A stretch of DNA of 64,000 nt from Acinetobacter gandensis (GCF_001678755.1 NZ_LZDS01000027.1:162900-226899); one strand, 5' to 3'; counted from the first letter of the stretch, positions 42,368 through 50,862 are shown. Translations and numbers: made by a program. The notes: a model not told the origin generated them from the sequence alone.

Positions 42368-42561
42368 TGGTTATAACCTCTAAGTGAGTAGTAAATATTT
42401 CCATCTTGTTTTGTCCAAACTAGATCTTGTGGCCAATTTTTTCGCCGATGTGTCAGTTTTTGTTCTTCAATGCCTGTAAGCTTTGAGAACACTGAAGCAT
42501 CTACCCAATCGATAGCTGTAAGCCCTAGTTCTAAAAGAACATCTAAAATTTCGTTTTGCAT
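42199..42561 (-). CDS. Excisionase-like DNA-binding protein
   Basis: Small basic protein of 120 residues. Its core, WVDASVFSKLTGIEEQKL followed by WPQDLVWTKQDGNIYYSL, fits the excisionase family pattern (W..A..F/TG...W..G). It probably directs recombination towards excision. The last third overlaps the integrase start in another frame and is rich in Ser, Thr and His, as expected of a double-coding stretch. Confidence 0.78.
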   Translation of the reverse strand: MQNEILDVLLELGLTAIDWVDASVFSKLTGIEEQKLTHRRKNWPQDLVWTKQDGNIYYSLRGYNQWLTEQTQKRYQPALELGRMHSKSTSPLKSSATTLHSHTRRLRKVSVQPLKLEVTS

Positions 42562-42775
42562 AAAATTACTTAGCCAATTGAGCTGATCTAAAAATTATTC
42601 ACGGCTAGGCATAAATTTCCCTAGTCATAAATCGTCATGTGGAAAACTTAGCACATGACATTTTTTAAAAACTCGTTTCGTTTAAAACTTCAAAAAAATG
42701 GTTATTCAAAAAAATTATGAAATAAAAAAATCATATTTATGCTTACTGAATTAATGATTTAATCCCATTTGTTAG

Positions 42776-42832
42776 GTACAAAATTTGGTACTTAAATCCT
42801 CAATATCATGAGTTAAGTACCAGATTTGGTAT
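42776..42832. promoter_or_regulatory. Pair of operator-like palindromes
   Basis: Two near-perfect 16-bp palindromes of consensus GTACCAAATTTGGTAC, at 42776-42791 and 42817-42832. They start 41 bp apart (close to four helical turns) in the 303-bp non-coding gap between the excisionase-like gene and the HAD gene. The spacing and symmetry suggest sites for a dimeric repressor controlling the int/xis transcript. No candidate repressor gene is adjacent. Confidence 0.6.
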
Positions 42833-42864
42833 CTTAAAAATCAGCTCGAAAAATGATTTATAAT

Positions 42865-43473
42865 TTATTTTTTTAACAAGGGTTGGAGCACATCTAAAAG
42901 ACTCTCACCATTTTTACGATCAATTATTTTTGCAGACATGCCTAATTTTTGCGGCTCATCTACATCAGCAATTTGAGTATCACCAATGAAAAAAACTTCA
43001 TTTGGTTGACAGTTCATTTGAGTTAAAAAATGTTGGTAGATTAAAGGATCTGGCTTATTTGCACCGACCTGAAAGCTCCATGCATAAGTATCTAAAGGTG
43101 GAAGTATGCTTTGTGCTCTTTCACCATAAGGCGTCGCTGCATTGGAGCAGATCGCCAATTTGTATCCTAGATTTTTAAGTTCAATGAGCGTTGGAATTGA
43201 ATCTTCAAAAGCATGCATATGCTTTAAATCATTTTGAAGATCGTTGTTCATTTCAGCTAACAAGGGAGCGGGTAGTTGATAACCGAAATAAGAAGCGATT
43301 GTCTCAAAATTGCCATCTAGCGACATGATCATCGCAGCATCATTTGGTTGTGGTTTTCGCCCTTGTTGTTTAAGCCATTTCATCATTTTTTTATAAGGTG
43401 ATTGGCTATTTTTAATTTCAATTAGCGTTCCAAAAACATCAAAGGCTACTGCTTTATAAGGTCGTTTACTCAC
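42865..43473 (-). CDS. HAD-superfamily hydrolase
   Basis: Haloacid-dehalogenase-type phosphatase or dehalogenase of 202 residues. Motif I is VAFDVFGTL with nucleophile Asp near 12. Motif II is CSNAA, the motif III lysine is in GANKPDPLIY, and motif IV is FFIGDTQIADVD. The DVFGT form resembles 2-haloacid dehalogenase-like members, but the substrate is unknown. It is cargo in the island, with no obvious functional partner. Confidence 0.88.
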   Translation of the reverse strand: MSKRPYKAVAFDVFGTLIEIKNSQSPYKKMMKWLKQQGRKPQPNDAAMIMSLDGNFETIASYFGYQLPAPLLAEMNNDLQNDLKHMHAFEDSIPTLIELKNLGYKLAICSNAATPYGERAQSILPPLDTYAWSFQVGANKPDPLIYQHFLTQMNCQPNEVFFIGDTQIADVDEPQKLGMSAKIIDRKNGESLLDVLQPLLKK

Positions 43474-43597
43474 TATTCTTATCTCATTAAAAGTTTAAGC
43501 AAATGGTCTAGCGTTTTATATCAACTCTTTTATTCATCAAAATTTAAGTCAGAATCATTTAAAGAGGAGGGCGAACTGAACTTTCTGCTTTATTTGA

Positions 43598-44344
43598 TTA
43601 ACTTAAATTCAAACCTATCTGTTCAGGTGAATGCCAAAGTATTTTTAAGTGTCCTAGTTGGTCTCTGAGATGAGCGGCTTTACGGATGATATATTTTTTT
43701 TGTTTCAGCCATTCATCTAGGCGTGCATCGTCATAATGGATGTCTATCTTCAGTTGTAAAAGCTGGTTATATAAGCCACGCTTTTCAGATGACATGGCTT
43801 CTAGAATTGATGGTGGAGCCATGGGCTCTAATGGATGTGGCAACCCACCTTCAGCCTGACAAGACTTGGTCTTTGCTTGTTGAGAAGAAGCAGACACTCC
43901 GCTAACGGTTAGCCCTTTTTTCATTAACTTAGATAATGGCAGAGTTGGAGATTCAGCCTGATTGTGATCTTCAGTTTCAGCATTTGCAGGTTCAGTAGAT
44001 TCTTTCAATAGCTCGCTGATTTTTCGGTAATTAATGCTATAAAAGTTGGTTTGAATCCATTTATTTTGAGATAGCTTTTTGACCACCAAAATGCCCACTT
44101 TCTTTAGCTTGGAAACTATACGTTTGATCGTGGAGGGACTGTATGTACCTAAGGTTTTAGCCCATTGCTCATAGCTGTGATAAAAGTACTTTCGTTGCTG
44201 TATTACTTGAGCTTCACCACTTTGCAGGCAGTAATGAAGCTTTTGAAGGAAGATCGCTGATGGCACTCCATACGCTTGGGCAAGCGTAGGAGATGCAATA
44301 AGAGGATAGTCGCCTTGGACTAACAGCTTTGTTTTTTTAGTCAT
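43598..44344 (-). CDS. Winged-helix, replication-initiator-like protein
   Basis: Protein of 248 residues. The N-terminal half looks like a winged-helix domain (AIFLQKLHYCLQSG, then YSPSTIKRIVSKLKKVGILV), similar to DnaD/phage replication-protein N-termini. A Pro/Ser/Glu-rich linker (about 115-170) and a basic C-terminus follow. It may be a replication or regulatory protein of the island. The start could be a GTG four codons upstream (44356); the ATG at 44344 is chosen. It follows the 115-codon gene by 18 bases. Confidence 0.75.
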   Translation of the reverse strand: MTKKTKLLVQGDYPLIASPTLAQAYGVPSAIFLQKLHYCLQSGEAQVIQQRKYFYHSYEQWAKTLGTYSPSTIKRIVSKLKKVGILVVKKLSQNKWIQTNFYSINYRKISELLKESTEPANAETEDHNQAESPTLPLSKLMKKGLTVSGVSASSQQAKTKSCQAEGGLPHPLEPMAPPSILEAMSSEKRGLYNQLLQLKIDIHYDDARLDEWLKQKKYIIRKAAHLRDQLGHLKILWHSPEQIGLNLS

Positions 44345-44362
44345 GAGAATACTCACTTAAGG

Positions 44363-44710
44363 CTAGTAAGTGGTATTAGAGGATTTTGGGCGTGGACGTT
44401 GCTGAGTTCGGCGTAGCCAATCTTCAGGATACTCCTGACTATAAGAATCGCAATGCTGACCAGACCAATACTCCTGATTGTACTCATTTTGGAATTCATA
44501 GCTGGGAGTAGCAGTTTGAAACGGTTGCTCAGTTTCAACATGGAGTGGAATGTCTTTAGGAGTGTTTATTTCTACTTGGTCTAAAGTCTGGACAATATCC
44601 AACAAAGCTTGACGCTGTTTGTGAGATAGATGTTTTGCGCTTTCAATAAGAAGTTGTTTGGCAAGTTTTTTTGGCGTGCAAAGGCTTGCACTATTGAATT
44701 TGTCATTCAT
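44363..44710 (-). CDS. Hypothetical protein (115 residues) of the small-gene cassette
   Basis: Unrecognised soluble protein. The N-terminal part is helical (KLAKQLLIESAKHLSHKQRQ) and the C-terminal half is rich in Tyr, Gln, Glu and Pro with low-complexity character. Its ATG overlaps the stop of the upstream 76-codon frame by eight bases, and the winged-helix gene follows, so the three probably form one translationally coupled unit. Function is unknown. Confidence 0.65.
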   Translation of the reverse strand: MNDKFNSASLCTPKKLAKQLLIESAKHLSHKQRQALLDIVQTLDQVEINTPKDIPLHVETEQPFQTATPSYEFQNEYNQEYWSGQHCDSYSQEYPEDWLRRTQQRPRPKSSNTTY

Positions 44711-44933
44711 AGTCGTATGCTCTTGGTCGATTTAGAACATACCACCACTCCATTTCCACTAGAGTATTTGGTGGCAGTTTAACAGGGGTGGAAATACCGT
44801 TCCAAGAGTACGGCCAGCATAAGGCTGCCCTGTCAAACCGCCATAAAGACTGTTTAACAGTAGGCAAAAAAAATGCCGCATGAGCGACTTTTTTTGCACT
44901 CTTGGATAATAGCAGGTTTCCACGCCTGAACAC
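44703..44933 (-). CDS. Small leader-region ORF (possible Ash/Icd-like)
   Basis: Frame of 76 codons starting with GTG inside a 5' hairpin, ending in an ATGAATGA overlap with the next gene. The sequence (SKSAKKVAHAAFFLPTVKQS and GISTPVKLPPNTLVE) reminds me of the small Ash/Icd-like proteins at the start of P4-type satellite operons. I cannot confirm this. The DNA is unusually rich in inverted repeats, so the RNA itself may be the functional product. Confidence 0.45.
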   Translation of the reverse strand: MFRRGNLLLSKSAKKVAHAAFFLPTVKQSLWRFDRAALCWPYSWNGISTPVKLPPNTLVEMEWWYVLNRPRAYDYE

Positions 44934-44948
44934 AGATTTTGCTGTGTT
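44929..44948 (-). promoter_or_regulatory. 5' leader hairpin covering the GTG start
   Basis: AACACAG (44929) pairs with CTGTGTT (44942-44948) with a six-base loop. It would form at the 5' end of the minus-strand transcript and includes the GTG codon at 44931-44933. It could limit translation initiation. Confidence 0.5.
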
Positions 44949-44954
44949 GAATTT

Positions 44955-44983
44955 AGGTTATCCCGCTATGCTAAATAGGTCAA
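44955..44983 (-). promoter_or_regulatory. Putative sigma-70 promoter of the small-gene cassette
   Basis: On the minus strand, TTGACC (44978-44983), a 17-bp spacer and TAACCT (44955-44960) form a plausible -35/-10 pair. Transcription would start a few bases before the leader hairpin. Confidence 0.5.
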
Positions 44984-45279
44984 GGCCTTTAAATAAAATT
45001 TTTTAAAAAAGATGAAAAGTAGAGTGATAGCTAACATGTGCTAAATATATTTAATTATTTTTATTGTTTATTTTATTTATAAAGAAGAACAGATCACTTT
45101 GACCCAATGGATCAGACCTGTTTGAAATGATCGTAAGTTTCAGTATGGTCTTAACTGCAACTTAAGGCACTTTATGAGCCATTCAGGTATGGATATATTT
45201 TTATAAGAAGCAGATGTACTTAGTCCTATTCTTGATTTTTGAACAATCCAATATTTGAGTGTGAGTGAAAAGAAAGGAT

Positions 45280-45304
45280 ATCCGGCTCATTGGATGAGCC
45301 GGAT
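45280..45304 (-). terminator. Hairpin downstream of the 249-residue gene
   Basis: Perfect ten-base-pair stem (ATCCGGCTCA / TGAGCCGGAT), 63 bp past the stop of the minus-strand gene and followed on that strand by a T-rich stretch. The rest of the 433-bp gap 44934-45366 holds the putative promoter at 44955-44983; otherwise I see nothing. Confidence 0.65.
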
Positions 45305-45366
45305 AAGATTAAATTGAAGTGTGTTATCAGAAGGTAATGCCAAAATGTTGAGAGCTATTAATTGGT

Positions 45367-46116
45367 TTAACTCTGATCACGATCTTTTTTAAGTGATGGA
45401 TTTCTAGGATCTGATGAAATCGCTTTCAGTGTTTCATCAAGTTTTGAAAAGTTAGGAAGATGCTTGTTTTTTTCAGAATCAAAGATGTCGCGTAGAGTTG
45501 GATGGTGCTCAATCTTAGATTTATATATGAAATAAATGTACATCATATCTATTAGGGTATCTATTACGGGACGACCATATTCAGCAAAAAATGCTTCATA
45601 TATCTTATTGAAAGATGCACCTAAAAAAAATATTACACTATTTCTCTTTTTCCTTTGTTTTAATTTTTCAGCTAGAAGATGTTTTTCATATTCAGAAAGA
45701 GTATTTTCAGAAACACATTTTTTTATTTTTCCATTATTATGACTACGATAATTACTCAGTAGTTCTTGCAGGTTAAAGTATTCATTAGGGTTATAATCTA
45801 AATACTCTTTTTCTTTTTTCAGAATGTTTTTTTCAATGTCTGTTAAATTATCAAATGGGATGGTTTTTATATATTTTAATGTTTGATGGTTTTTGATTCT
45901 TTGATTTTCCTTATATTGGCATGCATTGATTAGATTTTTATGGGTTTCTGTAAATTTTTTAAAATCTATTTTTGTTAAATCTGTATTCTCGAGAATATTA
46001 ATTAAATTTATTTCACATGGATATTTAGGCGTGATAAATAATTCTTCTTTTTGTGTATAAAGAAAATTATATAAATCACTTTTTTTGATAATTTTTTTGG
46101 GTCTACCGGCTGTCAT
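45367..46116 (-). CDS. Hypothetical protein (249 residues), island-specific
   Basis: AT-rich gene encoding a very lysine- and asparagine-rich soluble protein. The start MTAGRPKKIIKKSDLYNFL resembles short basic DNA-contacting N-termini (the GRPKK AT-hook-like motif). The rest is predicted mostly helical, with FFLGASFNKIYEAFFAEYGR near 170. I do not recognise it. It diverges from the hairpin/iteron region and relaxase, so a role in replication or transfer of the element is possible but inferred from position only. A GGAG site precedes the ATG. Confidence 0.65.
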   Translation of the reverse strand: MTAGRPKKIIKKSDLYNFLYTQKEELFITPKYPCEINLINILENTDLTKIDFKKFTETHKNLINACQYKENQRIKNHQTLKYIKTIPFDNLTDIEKNILKKEKEYLDYNPNEYFNLQELLSNYRSHNNGKIKKCVSENTLSEYEKHLLAEKLKQRKKRNSVIFFLGASFNKIYEAFFAEYGRPVIDTLIDMMYIYFIYKSKIEHHPTLRDIFDSEKNKHLPNFSKLDETLKAISSDPRNPSLKKDRDQS

Positions 46117-46258
46117 TTGAAGGCTCCTTGCGTTACGTTAGAGGAAAGCTCTATCTTTAACAGGAACCCAAAATGCATGATGAGTTTCATGCAAAATCTC
46201 AAAAAAATAGCTATCCTGCTCTCCACTTAGTTACCCGATTAATAAAGCTGGCGCTTTT

Positions 46259-46353
46259 AAGAATTTTTTGGGCTGCGCACAAAAAATTCTTATCTCGTCT
46301 CCGTGTCTTTTTATTCCATCATTTGCGTTGCAAATGTTGTACTAAAAAGACAC
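46259..46353. other. Twin hairpins, candidate origin of transfer (oriT)
   Basis: Hairpin 1: AAGAATTTTTTG (46259) with CAAAAAATTCTT (46280-46291). Hairpin 2: GTGTCTTTTTA (46303) with TAAAAAGACAC (46343-46353), containing an inner palindrome CATTTGC-GTT-GCAAATG (46320-46336). Both are perfect. Just after it comes ACTCGCCCTGTGGG, whose CGCCCT core recalls RSF1010-type nic regions. The relaxase gene starts about 390 bp away. An oriT is the simplest reading. Confidence 0.55.
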
Positions 46354-46448
46354 TACTACTCGCCCTGTGGGACCAAAAGCCCAATTAATATAATTTTTAA
46401 GTTATTGATATATATACAAAATATTTTATTCAGAGTCTTTTTTATGTG

Positions 46449-46541
46449 CGTTACACTATTAAGGATAAATCGTTACACTATAATTTATGGTGCGTTACAC
46501 GATAAAAAATGTGCGTTACACGATAGAAATAGGCGTTACAC
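46449..46541. repeat. Five iteron-like direct repeats (core CGTTACAC)
   Basis: The core CGTTACAC begins at 46449, 46471, 46493, 46514 and 46534, giving spacings of 22, 22, 21 and 20 bp. Four copies are preceded by G and followed by an AT-rich CTAT/GATA/CATA stretch. Helical phasing is typical of plasmid iterons or a multi-site operator. The array lies between the twin hairpins and the relaxase gene. It suggests that the element has, or once had, a plasmid-type replication origin. Confidence 0.75.
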
Positions 46542-46744
46542 CATAAAAATCATCTAGAGGTTTGACTTCTGATTATTGGGGGCACTTTTTGTTCTTTAAG
46601 TCCTGCTCAAGATCATGTCGCTACCGTATAAATCTTGAAAAACCTATTTAGAAATATAACCACTTTTCTGAACTTTTCTTCTTAAATAGATTTATTTTAA
46701 TTATTTAAAAATATATTAACTCTTTTATCAGGGAGTTATTGAAA

Positions 46745-47668
46745 ATGTTTTATTTTGATTTAAGACATAATCGTAAACAGAGTTCTAAAAGTTCATTTAA
46801 TGGCTATTGTTATATTACTCGAATTAAGCATTTTAAGTTAAACAAGATTGATTTAAATGAAGAAGTTGAATTTGTTTGCTCAGGTAATATGCCTGGGTGG
46901 GCAGAATATAAGCCGGATAAATTTTGGATTGCTGCTGATAAATATGAAAAAAAGAATAGTCGTACATCCAGTCATATTACTATTGCTTTACCTAAGGAAT
47001 TAAACTCAGAACAACGAATAGAATTATCAAAGAATTTAATAAATGCTTTTTGTGATGAATTTAAATTTCCATATAGCTGTGCCATTCACAATCATAAAGG
47101 CATTTTAGATGGTGAAAGTGATCAACCACATTTACATTTACAATATTCTGAGCGTACAACCCTTGATGACTTTGAGCGACCACCAGAGTTGTTTTTTAGG
47201 CAATATAGACCTAAAAATCCTGAACGTGGAGGAGCGCAAAAAATTACAGCTGATGTACTAGGTTTGGGAAAAGATCAGATCAAAAAGTATAGAGAGTTGA
47301 CTGAAAAATTAATTAATGGAACTTTAGAAAAATATGCTCCAATGAAGACCGTTCGTATATACGACATTGAAGTTCAAGTGCCTAGTCAAGTTTCATGCCT
47401 ATCTAATGCTAATTACAATCAGAAGTTCGGAACAAAACTCAAAGATGTGCCTCAGATTGAACGTTGGAAACTTTATAGTGCTGATCCTATTATTCAAATG
47501 GATGTAAAGCCATTAATCGAAAAAGTGAAGAAAATCAGAGAAGAAAATTTATATGAGCTTTATAAAAATGAATACGAATTGGAGTTGAAACGTATTCATA
47601 ACATGAAAGCTGAAATCAACAAAGCAAAAGTAAAAAATCATGATGCAGATTGTGGTATGTCTATGTGA
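46745..47668 (+). CDS. MobA/MobL-family relaxase (MOBQ-type), short
   Basis: DNA-nicking relaxase for mobilisation, 307 residues. The metal-binding histidines are in QPHLHLQYSER near 127-137, preceded by CAIHNHKGI. Candidate catalytic tyrosines lie in NGYCYITR near 22. The conserved FERPPELFFRQYRPKNPERGGAQK follows in two pieces. It lacks the long C-terminal primase or coiled part of plasmid MobA and may be a minimal form. The ATG at 46745 after GGGAG is chosen over a TTG two codons earlier. No mobilisation accessory gene was recognised beside it. Confidence 0.83.
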   Translation: MFYFDLRHNRKQSSKSSFNGYCYITRIKHFKLNKIDLNEEVEFVCSGNMPGWAEYKPDKFWIAADKYEKKNSRTSSHITIALPKELNSEQRIELSKNLINAFCDEFKFPYSCAIHNHKGILDGESDQPHLHLQYSERTTLDDFERPPELFFRQYRPKNPERGGAQKITADVLGLGKDQIKKYRELTEKLINGTLEKYAPMKTVRIYDIEVQVPSQVSCLSNANYNQKFGTKLKDVPQIERWKLYSADPIIQMDVKPLIEKVKKIREENLYELYKNEYELELKRIHNMKAEINKAKVKNHDADCGMSM

Positions 47669-47894
47669 CTTTACACTTAATTATTTGGGCTAACTGTCAA
47701 ATACGATCATGTTGTAAGACTAGAGCCTTGAGCGTATTTAATTAAACTGTTTGTCTTTTGTCCTAAAATACAAATGATAGGTTAAGAAAATTATCCTTGA
47801 TATTGCTTTTCCCAACCATCCATTCTTTACATGCCATAGCAAATAATCTAATTTGTGTCAGCGTATACAAATGAATTGTTGAGAATTGAGAGTT

Positions 47895-49472
47895 ATGGCA
47901 AAAGCACCTGAAAAAAAGAATGATAAATCATTTGAAGAGGCACTTTGGGATGCTGCGAATAAATTGCGTGGTAGTGTTGAATCATCTGAATATAAACATA
48001 TTGTTCTAAGCCTAATTTTCTTAAAATTCATCAGCGATACTTTTGAAAAGCAAAAACAGAAACTCATTGATAAGGGTTATGAAAAGCATATTGATGTAGT
48101 TCAAGCCTATACAAAAGATAATGTGTTCTACTTGCCAGTTGAAAGTCGTTGGAGCTTCATTAAACAAAATGCAAAGCAAGAGGATATTGCGCTCAAAATT
48201 GACACGGCTTTAAGCACTATTGAAAAGACAAACCAATCTCTGAAGGGTGCATTACCTGATAACTACTTTTCTCGTCTTGGTTTAACCACAAGTAAACTTT
48301 CGGCATTGATTGATGTCATCAATAACATTGACACACTAGAAAACCCAGAGGAAGACACAGTGGGTCGTGTGTATGAGTATTTCTTGGGTAAATTTGCTGC
48401 TACAGAAGGTAAAGGTGGTGGTGAATTCTATACACCTAAATCAGTAGTTAATCTTATTGCGGAAATGCTTGAGCCATATCAAGGTAAAATTTATGACCCG
48501 TGTTGCGGTTCGGGTGGTATGTTCGTGCAATCCGTTAAGTTCATTGAAAGCCATCATGGCAATACCAAAGATGTATCTATCTATGGACAGGAATACACAA
48601 GTACAACCTATAAACTGGCTAAGATGAATCTTGCTATTCGTGGCATTTCTAGCAATCTAGGTGAAGTTGCAGCAGATACTTTCTTTAAAGATCAGCATGA
48701 AACATTAAAAGCTGATTTTATTATGGCGAACCCACCTTTTAACCAAAAAGACTGGCGTGCGTCTGATGAATTAGTAGATGATCCACGTTGGGCAGGTTAT
48801 CCAACACCACCTACAGGCAACGCTAACTATGCTTGGATATTACATATGATATCTAAGCTTTCTGAGCACGGTACAGCAGGTTTTGTATTAGCCAACGGCT
48901 CAATGTCTACAACTACAAGCGGTGAAGGTGAAATACGTCAGCAAATTATCGAAAATGATTTGGTTGATTGCATGATTGCATTACCTGGGCAGTTGTTCTA
49001 TACCACCCAAATTCCTGTCTGTTTATGGTTCATAAGTAAAGATAAACAAGCCAAATCAGCCAATAGCCAAGCACGTGGGCTTCGAAATCGTCAAGGTGAA
49101 ACGTTATTTATTGATGCTCGAAACATGGGCAGCATGATTAGTCGTACCACCAAAGAACTTTCTAAAGATGATATTGAAGTGATAGCAAATACTTATCATG
49201 CATGGCGTGGTGAGCAAGATGCTGGTGGCTATGAAGCTTATGCCGACAAGGCAGGTTATTGCAAATCTGCAACTTTTGATGAAATCAAAGCCAATGACTA
49301 TGTACTCACACCAGGGCGTTATGTTGGCGCAGTTGAAATAGAAGATGATGGCATATTGTTTGAAACAAAAATGTTAGAACTCAGCCAAACCCTATATATA
49401 CAAATGCAAGAGTCAGAAAAGCTTGATGCGATCATTCGTCAAAACTTGGAGGTTTTAGGTTATGGTAAATGA
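47895..49472 (+). CDS. hsdM: Type I restriction-modification system, methyltransferase subunit HsdM
   Basis: N6-adenine methyltransferase subunit of 525 residues. The N-terminal helical domain (FEEALWDAANKLRGS) is followed by the SAM-binding motif YDPCCGSGGMFV near 200 and the catalytic NPPF in IMANPPFNQKDW near 277. It forms M2S methylase with HsdS and M2S-R2 nuclease with HsdR. The ATG at 47895 is preferred over a TTG three codons earlier. It overlaps hsdS by 11 bases. Confidence 0.95.
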   Translation: MAKAPEKKNDKSFEEALWDAANKLRGSVESSEYKHIVLSLIFLKFISDTFEKQKQKLIDKGYEKHIDVVQAYTKDNVFYLPVESRWSFIKQNAKQEDIALKIDTALSTIEKTNQSLKGALPDNYFSRLGLTTSKLSALIDVINNIDTLENPEEDTVGRVYEYFLGKFAATEGKGGGEFYTPKSVVNLIAEMLEPYQGKIYDPCCGSGGMFVQSVKFIESHHGNTKDVSIYGQEYTSTTYKLAKMNLAIRGISSNLGEVAADTFFKDQHETLKADFIMANPPFNQKDWRASDELVDDPRWAGYPTPPTGNANYAWILHMISKLSEHGTAGFVLANGSMSTTTSGEGEIRQQIIENDLVDCMIALPGQLFYTTQIPVCLWFISKDKQAKSANSQARGLRNRQGETLFIDARNMGSMISRTTKELSKDDIEVIANTYHAWRGEQDAGGYEAYADKAGYCKSATFDEIKANDYVLTPGRYVGAVEIEDDGILFETKMLELSQTLYIQMQESEKLDAIIRQNLEVLGYGK

Positions 49473-50862
49473 TTGGGTAGAGTACAAAATAGATGACTTA
49501 AAAGCTCCGGTGAAGGGTTCTATAGCTATGGGGCCTTTCGGTTCTAGAATTAAAGCAGAAAATTTTGTAACAGCAGGTATTCCGATTATCAAAGGTAGTC
49601 AATTACATGGTGCGTATGTTTTGGACTCGGATTTTGATTTCCTTACTCCAGAAAAAGCAGAAGAGCTAAAAGGCTCTCAGGCTTATCGGGGAGATTTGGT
49701 TATTACTCACCGAGGAACTATCGGACAAGTGAGTATAATTCCTCATGATTCTCTTTATGAAAAATATATAGTTTCGCAAAGTCAGCTTAAAGTGAGTCTT
49801 GATACAAAGAAGGTAAATCCGTACTTTGTAAATTATTTTTTTAGAACACATCTAGGCCAACACAGGTTACTGGCTAATGCTTCACAAGTTGGTGTGCCTG
49901 CTATTTCAAAAGCTTCTAGTTCAGTTAAAGCTATTATGGTGCCATGTCCAAGACTTGAAGAGCAAAATAGAATAGTAGCTTATTTAAAAACTTTAGATGA
50001 TAAGATCGAATTAAACCAAGACATGAACAAAACACTAGAAGCAATGGCACAGGCATTGTTTAAGAGCTGGTTTGTCGATTTTGATCCTGTTATTGATAAT
50101 GCTTTAGAGGCTGGAAATTCAATTCCTGATGAGCTTTTTGACCGTGCAGAACAGCGTAAAACAATCAAAAAAAATGAGAATAATCGTGCTATTCGTTCTT
50201 TATTCCCTGATGAGTTGGAATTTAATAAGGAAATGGGATGGATACCAAAAGGATGGAGTATTACCCCAGTATATGAGGTTGCAGACTTTATTAATGGATC
50301 ATCTTTTAAAAGCCAATATTTCTCAGATGAAAAAGAGGCCTTACCGATAGTTAAAATTGCAGAAATAAAAAATGGTATTTCCGAACAAACCAAATTCACT
50401 ACTCAAAAAATGGCAGAAAAATATGCAATTAATGATGGTGATATTTTATTCTCATGGTCAGGTAATCCAGACACTTCCATTGATACATTCATTTGGACCG
50501 GCGGAAAAGGGTGGTTAAACCAACATATTTTCAATGTTGTACTTCACAAAGATAGTGATAAAACCTTTGTATATTATTTATTGAAATACTTAAAGCCAAT
50601 CTTTACAGAAATAGCTAGAGATAAACAAACTACTGGTCTTGGTCATGTAACTGTAAAAGACATGAAGCGAATTTATACGATCAAACCTCCTGTTGAAGTT
50701 CTAGAAGCTTTTGGACTTTATTCAGATTCAATTTTTGAAAAATGGTATCAAAATTTATTTTCTTCTAAAGAGTTAGCGAAACTTCGTGACACTTTGTTGC
50801 CCAAATTAATATCTGGTGAGATAAGAATCCCAGAGGCAGAACCATTAGTAGAGGACGTATAA
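49462..50862 (+). CDS. hsdS: Type I restriction-modification system, specificity subunit HsdS
   Basis: DNA-recognition subunit of 466 residues. It has two target-recognition domains (about 1-150 and 255-410). Each is followed by a conserved helical region, the first with LEEQNRIVAYLKTLDDKIEL and LFKSWFVDFDPV, the second near the C-terminus ending LRDTLLPKLISGEIRIPEAE. It sets the bipartite recognition sequence, which cannot be read from sequence alone. The frame is intact, and the start overlaps the hsdM end. Confidence 0.94.
   Translation: MVNDWVEYKIDDLKAPVKGSIAMGPFGSRIKAENFVTAGIPIIKGSQLHGAYVLDSDFDFLTPEKAEELKGSQAYRGDLVITHRGTIGQVSIIPHDSLYEKYIVSQSQLKVSLDTKKVNPYFVNYFFRTHLGQHRLLANASQVGVPAISKASSSVKAIMVPCPRLEEQNRIVAYLKTLDDKIELNQDMNKTLEAMAQALFKSWFVDFDPVIDNALEAGNSIPDELFDRAEQRKTIKKNENNRAIRSLFPDELEFNKEMGWIPKGWSITPVYEVADFINGSSFKSQYFSDEKEALPIVKIAEIKNGISEQTKFTTQKMAEKYAINDGDILFSWSGNPDTSIDTFIWTGGKGWLNQHIFNVVLHKDSDKTFVYYLLKYLKPIFTEIARDKQTTGLGHVTVKDMKRIYTIKPPVEVLEAFGLYSDSIFEKWYQNLFSSKELAKLRDTLLPKLISGEIRIPEAEPLVEDV

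Noticed and set aside
46449..46541. CRISPR-like array
   Set aside because: The repeated core is only about 8 bp, with 12-14 bp between cores, and no cas genes are present; iterons fit better.
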